Assembly: GCA_013396655.1 (NCBI GenBank)
Contig: WBMV01002648.1
Coordinates: 75,411 to 139,410, forward strand
Length of the DNA stretch: 64,000 nt
DNA from: Campylorhamphus procurvoides
Lineage: Eukaryota; Chordata; Aves; Passeriformes; Dendrocolaptidae
Direction: 5' to 3'
The position numbers were made by a program, and so were the translations under genes. Positions 24,801 through 32,557 of this stretch are shown here, piece by piece. The notes under the pieces are model-generated. The model was not told the origin of the DNA, did no database searches, and was given only the letters and a program-made list of their open reading frames with translations. Positions within the stretch are counted from its first letter, which is position 1; each line of letters opens with the position of its first letter.

Positions 24801-26408
24801 TTAGTTCAAATGTCTACAACTCATGCCTAATATATTAGGAAAATTACTAACATGAAGAGATTTGCTGTTCCTGGAGGAACTCAGGTCACTGCTGTTCCTA
24901 AAGAAATTATATTATGGCACAACTACAGAACTGTTAATTCTGTTGATTGTTATTTCCTAGTGCATTGTTGATGATGACTACTATTAGCTCCCCAAATCAT
25001 TCAACTGCATTTTGACCATGACTGGGGAATATTCAAAGGCTTACTGTGAGACAGTATACCCTTTCCAGCTTATTTTTCAGAGCCCCTGTTAAGATAAACC
25101 TTACTGTATATTAGATTTCTCTTGCATGGAAAATAAGTCAGCTTTTCAGACTGTACGTAAAACTTCCCTTAAGTCAGTGAATGGTATTTCTCTTAGAAGT
25201 TTTTAGCCTTTAAACATTTTTTTGTAGTAGACATTGTTTCAGTTTGCTGGATGGGCTGGCAGCTGTCGCTTATGGCCCACTCCTCTGTTATTTCACTGTT
25301 GTAAGGTTTGTCTTTGTACTTTTCTTTTTTTGTTCAACTGATCTCTCAGAAGCAAGAGGCCATCACTCCATCACTGAGGCTTTCCCTCTGGGGAAGTATA
25401 AGCAGCTTTGTGTCATGGAGTGAAGTGAATCAGGAAGTTTCACAGAAAAAAAAAGTGTCAGATTCATTAAAATTTGACTTGATGTGAAGCACACAAAAAA
25501 AGATGAGGCTATGTTGCCCTCATGGAATGAATTATGTAGCACTGATGTTAGTAATCTACAGGTCAGTGTCATCCAGCAGGGAGTCAGAATCCAATCCAAG
25601 AGAAACATTAACATCTCCAACATATATAACACAATGTTTCTCTTAAACATATTGATATTTTTGTCCTACATTCATATTATGCAACAGAGATCATTGGGGT
25701 TTGAAAGTAGGGCTAGTGAAAGCTGAAGGGGATTGTGCCACCCGCTCTTTTACAAGTATGCTCTCAGTTTCTCTTGTATTAAAATACGAAAGTAACTCAA
25801 ATCTGAGATTGACTTCTTCTTTCAGTTCAGTGTTTAAGATGGTTTTTGGATGATGCCATGTTCTTATGCTCTATTTTTCATTGGTTTTCCATTTTAATTC
25901 CATGTATGCACTACAGCTTGAATAACTAAATGTGTAATTCTGGGACTTTCTGTGATAAGCTCTGTGAGAGGCTTCCATATGTGAAAAAAGATAGAAAGGT
26001 AGGCTTCACTCACTCATGGGGAGACAGCTCCATGACATTAAAATAGTTAAGTTCAATGCAGCTTAAGCCAATTTATAAATTAGTACTGACAACGGGACAA
26101 GGGGTGACAGTGTTGTTTCTTTTGCTGGATATCTACATCTATTATCCTTTCCAGATGAACTTGTGTCCTTGTCTCCTTTGCTACCTGATTCTTCAGTAAT
26201 AAATGCAATATTTGTATTTTTGTATATTTGATTTTGTTGTTGTTGTCGTTTCACAGCTGCTTTAACATTCAAGTGCCTGGGAGACCAGTGGCCTGTGTAT
26301 TGCAGAGTTATAAGAGAGAAGAACCTCTGTCAAGACATGAGGTGGTATCAGCGATGCTGTGAGACGTGCAGGGACTTTTATGCGCAAAAAATGCAACAAA
26401 AGAGTTGA
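702..26408 (+). CDS. ADAMTS19: ADAMTS19, C-terminal part (six exons, 325 residues), partial at 5' end
   Basis: The CDS joins 702-855, 4434-4569, 6819-7023, 8923-9075, 24176-24353 and 26257-26408. The exons total 978 nt, 326 codons including TGA, with a reading frame that is consistent across every junction. The product is the C-terminal ancillary region of a secreted ADAMTS metalloprotease: spacer tail, four TSP1 repeats and a six-cysteine PLAC domain. ADAMTS19 pairs with ADAMTS17 as a paralogue. I assign ADAMTS19 because motifs such as [34 protein letters not shown] and [11 protein letters not shown] agree with my memory of the human protein, and because MINAR2 follows on the same strand as in human 5q23. 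The ancillary domains act in extracellular matrix binding and substrate choice. The protease domain and signal peptide are outside the window. ADAMTS17 is the main alternative, but its corresponding TSP1 repeats differ clearly. Confidence 0.93.
873..1002. repeat. CA/TG and TA microsatellite cluster
   Basis: A short CA-rich run (873-892) is followed by a region alternating TATG/CACG and TGTGTG/TATATATA steps up to about 1002. It is simple sequence lying directly behind the splice donor of the spacer/TSP1 exon. Confidence 0.7.
2943..3650 (-). mobile_element. Candidate endogenous retrovirus solo LTR
   Basis: The block differs from its AT-rich surroundings in base composition. Read on the minus strand it ends with a 9-bp hairpin (TGCTGGTTT / AAACCAGCA at 2945-2968) and a terminal CA. 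An ATTAAA-type polyadenylation signal lies shortly before that end, as expected for the R region of an LTR. The pentamer GAAAT occurs at 2936-2940 and 3651-3655, a possible target-site duplication that is off by two bases on one side. It resembles LTRs that I recall from songbird genomes. No gag, pol or env is present. The boundaries and family are uncertain. Confidence 0.45.
4434..4569 (+). CDS. ADAMTS19: ADAMTS19 exon: remainder of the TSP1 repeat after the spacer
   Basis: The acceptor TAG is at 4431-4433 and the donor GTAATA starts at 4570. The exon begins two bases into the split Gly codon and ends two bases into an Arg codon. It encodes [20 protein letters not shown] through [10 protein letters not shown], completing the TSP1 repeat opened in the previous exon. 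It has the four expected remaining cysteines and an N-glycosylation sequon (NIS). Confidence 0.92.
4570..6818 (+). other. ADAMTS19: ADAMTS19 intron of 2.2 kb
   Basis: Unique-looking AT-rich sequence. A small GC-richer patch at about 5130-5260 gives short open frames on both strands with no recognisable protein similarity. The acceptor follows TATTTCTTTGCAG ending at 6818. Confidence 0.7.
6819..7023 (+). CDS. ADAMTS19: ADAMTS19 exon: TSP1 repeat WMMTEW and start of the next repeat
   Basis: The acceptor CAG is at 6816-6818. The exon encodes a complete TSP1 repeat ([16 protein letters not shown] through QRCEGQDC) and the first strand of the next ([11 protein letters not shown]). CSRTCG fits the POFUT2 O-fucosylation consensus, and NGT is an N-glycosylation sequon. 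The frame requires the exon to end after GAG at 7023, so the donor is GTGCTG, a weak match to the GTRAGT consensus. The next exon starts in phase 0 with the TGC of CSVKCGKG, which supports this junction. Confidence 0.9.
7024..8922 (+). other. ADAMTS19: ADAMTS19 intron of 1.9 kb
   Basis: The donor GTGCTG is weak. Otherwise this is AT-rich unique-looking sequence with several T-rich runs between about 8450 and 8700. The acceptor is a CACTTTTTTCCAACAG tract. The frame is open upstream from 8728 into the exon, but that extension has no TSP1 character and is intronic. Confidence 0.7.
8923..9075 (+). CDS. ADAMTS19: ADAMTS19 exon: fourth C-terminal-region TSP1 repeat and start of the last
   Basis: It starts in phase 0 after CAG at 8920-8922 and ends before the good donor GTGAGT at 9076. 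It encodes [20 protein letters not shown] through EDCEDYSKC, then [10 protein letters not shown], the opening strand of the last repeat. CSVKCG has Lys where POFUT2 needs Ser/Thr, so O-fucosylation is unlikely here. Confidence 0.93.
14354..14416 (+). repeat. Imperfect triplicate tandem repeat, 20-23 bp unit
   Basis: There are three diverged copies: TTACTACCAACAGTCCTTGG (14354), a variant with a three-base expansion (14374), and TTATTACCAGCAGTCCTTGG (14397). It is a short local duplication inside the large intron. Confidence 0.7.
15285..16632 (+). mobile_element. CR1 LINE, internally deleted
   Basis: The 5' half decodes, with frameshifts and stops, to the CR1 ORF2 linker between endonuclease and reverse transcriptase, including a stretch like [20 protein letters not shown] near 15650-15720. 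It continues into RT motifs at 16150-16290 ([33 protein letters not shown]). At about 16300 it jumps to the CR1 3' end (EEVGVSF-like segment, then [20 protein letters not shown]). The element ends at 16632 in the ATTCTATG-type repeat typical of CR1. The RT palm with the YADD region is deleted, so the copy is dead. Confidence 0.88.
18751..18962 (-). mobile_element. CR1 LINE 3' end fragment
   Basis: On the minus strand this is the CR1 3' terminal segment. It runs from a GGAAGAAGTTCTTCACAGAG-type motif through a conserved region reading TTGGACTCAGTGGTCTCAGA, ending at TGTTATTCTGTGA. It is 5' truncated to about 210 bp, the usual state of CR1 copies. Confidence 0.85.
24176..24353 (+). CDS. ADAMTS19: ADAMTS19 exon: last TSP1 repeat and linker to PLAC
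   Basis: It starts in phase 0 after TCCAG at 24171-24175 and ends one base into an Ala codon before GTAAGC at 24354. It encodes [20 protein letters not shown] through YRPCHLHPC, with all six TSP1 cysteines, then the linker [20 protein letters not shown] fits the POFUT2 consensus, so two of the four repeats here are likely O-fucosylated. Confidence 0.94.
24354..26256 (+). other. ADAMTS19: ADAMTS19 last intron of 1.9 kb
   Basis: It has a strong donor (GTAAGC) and an acceptor after a TTG/TTGTTGTCG tract ending TTTCACAG at 26256. The rest is AT-rich unique-looking sequence. I see no repeats of note and no other gene. Confidence 0.7.
26257..26408 (+). CDS. ADAMTS19: ADAMTS19 terminal coding exon: PLAC domain and stop
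   Basis: The exon completes the Ala codon, then encodes [20 protein letters not shown] and [20 protein letters not shown], ending YAQKMQQKS and TGA at 26406-26408. The six cysteines match the PLAC (protease and lacunin) domain, which closes several ADAMTS and papilin-like proteins and is thought to aid matrix association. The end is almost identical to my recollection of mammalian ADAMTS19. Confidence 0.95.
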
Positions 26409-26460
26409 CCTCTGTCAGGCTGGCTGGCTCTCAGCTCTTCACAATATTATTATTTATAAA

Positions 26461-26482
26461 CACACACACATACACACACATG
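26461..26482. repeat. CA microsatellite
   Basis: ACACAC repeats interrupted once by TA, in the ADAMTS19 3'UTR. Confidence 0.8.
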
Positions 26483-27453
26483 CTTTTTCAGACCAAATAT
26501 TATCAGATGACATATAATTTAATCAAATTAATTTATTTTTGCCTGCCAGACATCCTTAATGGTTTTGGTTAGACAGCCAACATGTTTTATCCTCTGACAT
26601 TTTCATAATTTTTATATGAACTTCTGGATACCTTTATCAGAATCTTAAAAAAATAGTAACTAGCATTTTAAATGTTTTTTTTCAGTAGGGTCTGTTGCAA
26701 AAAAAAAAAAAGTCATTTTATCTTGAATTTATTTTAATTTAGCTGAATAGTTTTGTTGTGTATGGAAACAAAGCCCTTTCTAATTTTATTATATTTTTGG
26801 CATTTGGAGTCAGAATCTTGTGCATTTTGCAACAGATGTTGAGGTAAGCTAACATTGTTGAACAGGTTATTACAGAATGTATTGTGAGATTAGTTCATTT
26901 GATTTAGGAACATACTGAAGGGGATATTCTACTGTAACTTATATTATAAACAAGAAAATTAAAATAGCTTAAGTAGAGATTTTAATCATTCTCATGGACA
27001 CATACTTGAACACAAGTATTGAATCAATGAAACACTGTAGAGATTTACACTGAATCACTGTTGCACTGTTTGAGGTAGTGTAGAGAAATGCAGTCCTAGA
27101 ACTTGTACCATCCTATGAGTCCACGTCTGAACTGTTTTAACACATCACTTGATTTTAAACGTTTTGAAACAAAAACCCCATGCCCCTCTATACCTTTGTG
27201 TGTCCTCTTGCAGATTTACAAATGAAAGAGTCCTTTTTCCTGCTACTTGTAGGAATTAATCTGTTAAACAGTCTCAGTTCTCTGTTGATGATTTAGAAAA
27301 TAGCTTTGTAATACTGCTTTAGTTTTATCTTTGTTTAATGAAAAAGTCTTTATAAAAATTAAATGTTTTACAGTTTTGTGAAACATTATGAAACAGCTAA
27401 GATTTTCCTTATGAGAAAATATTGTACATGATTCACATGATTTTTACATTTTC

Positions 27454-27459
27454 AATAAA
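27454..27459 (+). terminator. ADAMTS19: Polyadenylation signal AATAAA of ADAMTS19
   Basis: A canonical hexamer followed 30-60 bases later by a T-rich then GT-rich stretch (GTATCTGTGTCTGG). It is the best candidate end of the ADAMTS19 transcript. Confidence 0.65.
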
Positions 27460-27475
27460 AAGTAAAGCTTTTGTT

Positions 27476-29689
27476 ATTTGTATCTTTCCTCTTTTGGGTA
27501 TCTGTGTCTGGTAGATAAATCCATCGAGCCTTATACTGTAGCAGATACAGCTGCAGCACAAGTATCTCTAGCCTCTTGACTTGGGCACCACTCTTCAGCT
27601 GCAGACAGACATGCCACTCTGTCAGCCTTGATGTATGTAAAGTTGTTTATACAGGTAAATATTCAGTGGAGAGGCAGTTATTTATCTCAAGTGAGTTCTA
27701 TGACCCCTGAGCTTGGCAAGAGGGGAGGGCTAGATCTTCTCTCTCCATTGTGTCATGTAAGCCTTTAGGTGTGCTCTGAAAATAAGTAGGAGGGCAGAGC
27801 CTGAAGGAAAGATAGATGGAGAAGTAAGCCAGAAAGGCATCATAATTTCTACTCAAAGCAAAAGGGAATACATCTTTATTTGAATGATTGTTACTTTTAA
27901 TTCTGTATAAAGATGCTACTGTATAGATCTGACGTAGATATCCAAAAACTTAAATAACTGACACCTGGTCAGGACTGTGATTCTATTCAGGCAATATATT
28001 GAGATGCAGTTTTAACTGCTGTTGAAAGTAACAGCACTTTCAAATAGCTGTACTATCAAAATCTTTGATTTGGCATCTTACTGCTGTGCATTCAAAAACT
28101 GCGATTTTAATGAGGCAATAATATATGATTTTAAATAAAATATCTTCTAGTTTTAAAAAGTAAAGAAGGAAAGGAAAGTAACTGTCATGGAATGTGATAC
28201 TGTATTTCATGTAATTAAAAAGTTTCAATACACAGAAAATTCAGTTGCTCTTAGGCATAACTCCTCAATGTCACAGACACACATTTGAGAGTTTAATAGA
28301 ATTATTGTAGTTGGCAGGCAAAAGAAACAATTGTTATTTTAAATTTTCTTCATATTTAGCACCCAATCTTGCTAATACTCCTCTATTCACTTGAATCACA
28401 ACTCAAAATCAAGCAAAAGAAAAGACGTCTGTGGGCTAGAGGCCAGAGAACGATTTTTGTCAGCCAGTGATATCATACTCACAGTTCTGAATGTTTATGC
28501 TCTGCTGATTTTGGATATTCCACCAACAAGAATTGTTGTCTTAATCACAGAAATCAAAAAGTACATTTTAATTCTCTCTGTATCTGTCAAAAACAGATGA
28601 GTGACTTGTGCTGAAATTATCCCCCCATCAACTTTATACTAACATCGTAAAAAGAAAATACTTTTGGTTGGGACTCAGGGATGTAAAGCTGCAGAGTAAA
28701 ATGACATTCTTTTAAAATGTAATCAGTGAAATCAGGATGTTGTAATGCTGATAGTTGTGATTCTGATTCCTTTGGCAACAGTAATACAAAACTATTAAGT
28801 GTATGTGAACCATTTTGAAGCAGTTTCGTGTCTAAATAGAAAATACATCCTTTCCTTCTCTGCATGAATTTGGAAGCAAGTTCATTTTATTATTCAGTAT
28901 ATTCTACTGTCATTCACAGAAGCAGCAAAGACCAAAATACCCCTTTTATCAGAAAATTATAAGAACATTCTGAGAATGTGCCCAGCCTGCAACCTGAGCC
29001 CCAGTACGCTACGAGCAGGGCAGGCATATGCCAACCCTGCAGCACCATTCCACTGCCTTGAGTGGCAGTAGGCAGCCCTCTCCAACTGTGTGCAGGGAAG
29101 TCATAGCCTTATGCAGGTATAGACATTCCAGAGTTTACTTGCTTTTTTGGATTTGTTCTTTCTTTAGCAATAATCCTTCTGCATCTATATGTCTTCCTTC
29201 CAGCCTGATTAATATGTAAAATTTCAACTAATGAATGTCAAATCAGTCAAGTTCAGTTGACATAAAATGTGAAATTCACTCTAGTTCTTAATGGCTAGAG
29301 TAGGCTTCTCTGCTAATTAAATCCCACTTAGATCCTATTTTGTTGGATTAAGTGGGATTTAAATGGTACACAGGGTTTGTGCTAGGCTGGTGCACAGTGG
29401 CTTTACTTCTTCCCACATATGTGCTGACTAGCTACAGCAGTGAGCAAAAGTTACAATAGCTACCACTTCTCACAATTTTCTTAAAGAAATACCTGAATTT
29501 TAATCACATCATTTATTCTAAAGGGAAATTGCTGCTTTCTTCTGGAGGAAGTGGCTTACGTTTTGGGTTGTTTGGGGTTTTTTCATGCAGTTTTGTCATC
29601 TTCAGTGACAAGGGAAGCAGCCATTTGCCTACTCTGAAATATACTAAAAACTGAAAGCTTTCCTGCATGACAAGACCAGTGGAGACCCT
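27476..29689. other. Intergenic sequence between ADAMTS19 and MINAR2, first part
   Basis: AT-rich sequence with no coding similarity or young repeat that I recognise. It contains the inverted repeat at 29317-29362. Confidence 0.6.
29317..29362. repeat. Inverted repeat, 14-bp perfect arms
   Basis: TTAAATCCCACTTA (29317-29330) and its exact reverse complement (29349-29362) are separated by 18 bases. The spacer itself can add an ATCC/GGAT pairing. The function is unknown. Possibilities are a relic of a small DNA transposon end or a transcribed hairpin. Confidence 0.85.
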
Positions 29690-30740
29690 AGAGCCTAATA
29701 GATCAATTGGAAGAAGAAAATTAGAAGCACTCAGAATTTAAATAGCTCCATAGAAAAGATGCTCAAACTAGTAGAAAAGGAACTTGAAATACATCAAAAC
29801 CAGGAAGCCAGATAGGGAGACAGTGGGACCAACTGATAACACAACTGTGAAAGAGACATTCAGGAATGATAAAGCTATGAAAGGGAAGTTCAGTGAATTA
29901 CTTGCATTGGCATTTCCAGATGAAATGTTGCAGGGGTTCTCATACCTTGCAAGTTCTTGCAGCAGAGATGTCAGAGAAGCTGGATCAAGATAAAGGTTGT
30001 ACAAACAATGTACAACCAAGTGTGTTAGATGCTAACAGGCACCTAGGGTGGCAGTCACCTGAGAATTCTAAAAGAACATAATTGGGAAATTACAGAACCA
30101 CTTGCCATGGTGCCTAAGCTGTCACTTCAAACATTTGCTCTGCCAGAAGACTGGCAGACTGCAGTGTAACTCCCGCCTGTGGAAAAGGGTGTCTCCAGGC
30201 AATCATTGAACTACAGATTAGGGGGTCTTGAGTTCCTTTTCTGATGCTGTAATAGCCAATAAAAGAGAGTAAGATCCCTGAGCACCTGGGTAAGAATGGG
30301 CTAGGGAGGGAGTTAGCATGGCTTCAGTTGTGTTCTGAGTAAGGAAGGTCTAGTGAACACAGAGATCTCTGACAGAGTTCATTACACAATATTCAACAAA
30401 CTGCATTCACACAGGACTACAGGAACAGTCTCTATGACTTGAAAGCTAGTTAAAGCTTTCAAGTCGTAGCAAAATGGTCATCTTTCAGGATGGAGAGAAG
30501 TCAGCAGTATGGTCCTCTAAGGAAAGATGCAGGGTTTTTTTAACATCTTCATCCATCACGTGAAAGAGTAAAAACTGAGTTCTCCAGCTCTGCAGGCGAT
30601 GTTAAGTTCTTCCTGGTTAACTGACTGCTGCTTCACTTGGGAAGAAACTCACAAAACTGAACAATTAGGCAAGACATTGACCTATAAACTTTGATGTAGG
30701 TAAATGTCAAGTATTATAACTATGGAAAATAGCCTCACAT
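29690..30740 (+). mobile_element. Ancient decayed CR1/L3-like LINE ORF2
   Basis: The plus-strand frames hold a scrambled but ordered set of CR1-clade ORF2 motifs. These are a pre-RT linker (LKYIKTRKPDRETVGPTDNT at about 29785), an LPEDWQ-like segment followed by CNYR-like codons (about 30148-30215), an HGF-like segment at about 30320, and an RT palm/C-terminal stretch near 30550-30710 with FDVGKCQV-like codons. Many stops and frameshifts separate them. It is much older than the other CR1 copies in the window. Confidence 0.55.
30436..30465. repeat. Perfect hairpin, 12-bp arms and 6-base loop
   Basis: GACTTGAAAGCT (30436-30447), loop AGTTAA, then AGCTTTCAAGTC (30454-30465). The stem can extend through one G-T wobble and two more pairs. 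It sits inside the decayed LINE. It is not a feature of CR1 that I know. Confidence 0.85.
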
Positions 30741-30762
30741 ATTCCTACAAGATACAGAACTT

Positions 30763-30828
30763 GTCATAGTTCATAGAGGTTGTAGAGGTGGTCATAGTCG
30801 TAGAGGTGGTCATAGTCATAGAGGTGAA
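30763..30828 (+). repeat. Minisatellite, about 18-bp unit, 3-4 copies
   Basis: Copies of GTAGAGGTGGTCATAGTC are near-perfect at about 30782-30817, flanked by diverged copies (CATAGAGGT variants) on both sides. Confidence 0.8.
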
Positions 30829-32383
30829 GGTAAATCATGGTATCATTCGTTACTGTGTTTTGAAGTTACTAGCTGCATGAGAAGAGCAGGGAAAAAAGCA
30901 CCAAAAAATTATGTATGTTGTCAGAAGATGTAATTTTTCCTGGTTTTGCAACAGCTTGAGCATTTTATTAATTTATGGTTGCTGTATTCTCATGAACAAT
31001 GTAGTGGAATTACTGTGTACCACATTGAAAATGGTAAATAAATGAGCAAGGGAAAAAACTAGGTGGCTTACAAGATGAGACTGAAAAGCAACAGGTTCCC
31101 CAGAAGCTTGCACATCCCCTCAGAAACACAGTCACTACTATCTCTTTGGGGCTACACACAGATATTTATTTGAGCATCTACTTGAAAGGTGCCAGAATAA
31201 TAAATAGAAATGCTGTTTATCTCCAATAAATAAATGCAAGGAAAAATCATGAGCTTTCTAAGTAGATAAGGGTTTTAACTTATATGTATATCTATGTATA
31301 AATTTATTACACTAGAATTTTAAAAACTATTTTCCTATTTTTATTTTTTTTATATATATTTCAGCAATTTTCTGTGCAGAAAATAGATTAGTTTGATTTT
31401 CTGGTCTAAATGCAAGGCTAAAAGTTCTGTGATGCCCTAATTCTCAGCACAAATTTGATCCAAAACAGGTTTTCCTGGGTTTCAAACAATGAACTTTGAA
31501 AAGCTTATCTGCTGCAGCAATGTCATCAAAAATGAAACATATCATAGAAAAAAAAGGTCTGAAGAAAAGGTGAAAATAAAAATGAGAAGGCTGCTTTTGC
31601 TAGTTGTACATGGTAGCTGTAATGAGAAGGAGAATTTCATTAGCTGAAAGTCAAAAGGACTTAAGATTCATAAAATCATAATGAAAAAAATCAAATCTCA
31701 GAATAGTAAAAGTGAAAGGACCAAGACAGTGCCATGTAAGTAACAGTTTTTTCCAGTCACTTAAACAGGAGCAGAATCAATTCACTGAAAACTTCTGTTA
31801 TCGATTACTTGAAACAATCTAATATTTCCCAGGGTTAAGAAGAATTTACTGAGAGAAATCCCTGAACTTAAAAAAGTGCATGTTATAGATATCGTGGTAA
31901 ATGGTACCAACCCACAAAGCACAATGGAGCCTCTTGGTACTGCCACAGAAGAGGAAGGCTTACTTTGGACTGGGAGCTGCTTCTATTTTTTGGAGGGGGG
32001 GGGACTGGGGGGAAGCTTACTTTGAAGTATTGTCATCTTGACATTTTTGGCAGATCACTTGAGGAAGTGCTGGTATGCATTTAAGTGTCTTACACATCTA
32101 CTCACTGGTACTCTGTTAGTTTTAATGAGCACATATGTATCTATCAAAAGAGACTGTGAACTTAAAAACTTAAGCTAGGCACTTACAGAAACTTGTCCTG
32201 TCTGGTCTGCCACTTCTAAACAATCTTTTATCATTAGTAGATGATATAAGTGAGCCTGACACCAAACAGGGGTCAGATACAGTTTCAGGAAACTCTCGTA
32301 TCCTTCTTCACGTCATTAATAATAGAAAGAGCATACACAGCCAGGAAGCAGAAGCTGGGGCTGTTTTCATTACTACTCTACAG
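30829..32383. other. Intergenic sequence and presumed MINAR2 promoter side
   Basis: AT-rich, with G runs at 31995-32003 and 32007-32012. There is no TATA box or CpG island close to the MINAR2 start codon. CTGTTTTCATTACTACTCTACAG ending at 32383 looks like a splice acceptor, so a noncoding first exon may lie further upstream. Confidence 0.5.
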
Positions 32384-32392
32384 CACAGAAAC

Positions 32393-32557
32393 ATGGACCT
32401 CTCTGTTTTGCCAAACAACAACCATCCCGATAAATTCCTGCAACTGGAGGTGAAGTCTTTAGCGAAAAGCTCTGCCTTTCTACAAGCCAACTGGGCAAAA
32501 TTCCCAAATGCAGCTTTACCTGGAGTGCAGCGGTGGCAAAACAGGATCTATTTACAG
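32393..32557 (+). CDS. MINAR2: MINAR2 coding exon 1
   Basis: The ATG at 32393 has a favourable context (A at -3, G at +4). The exon encodes 55 residues from MDLSVLPNNNHPDKF to QRWQNRIYLQ and ends before a strong donor, GTAAGG, at 32558. Human MINAR2 begins the same way, which fixes the start. Confidence 0.94.

Larger units (their letters stand above)
26409..27475 (+). other. ADAMTS19: ADAMTS19 3' untranslated region
   Basis: About 1.07 kb from the stop to a likely cleavage site roughly 15 bases past the AATAAA at 27454-27459. It includes a CA microsatellite at 26461-26482 and an A run at about 26700. The end position is inferred from the signal and the T/GT-rich sequence after it. Confidence 0.6.
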
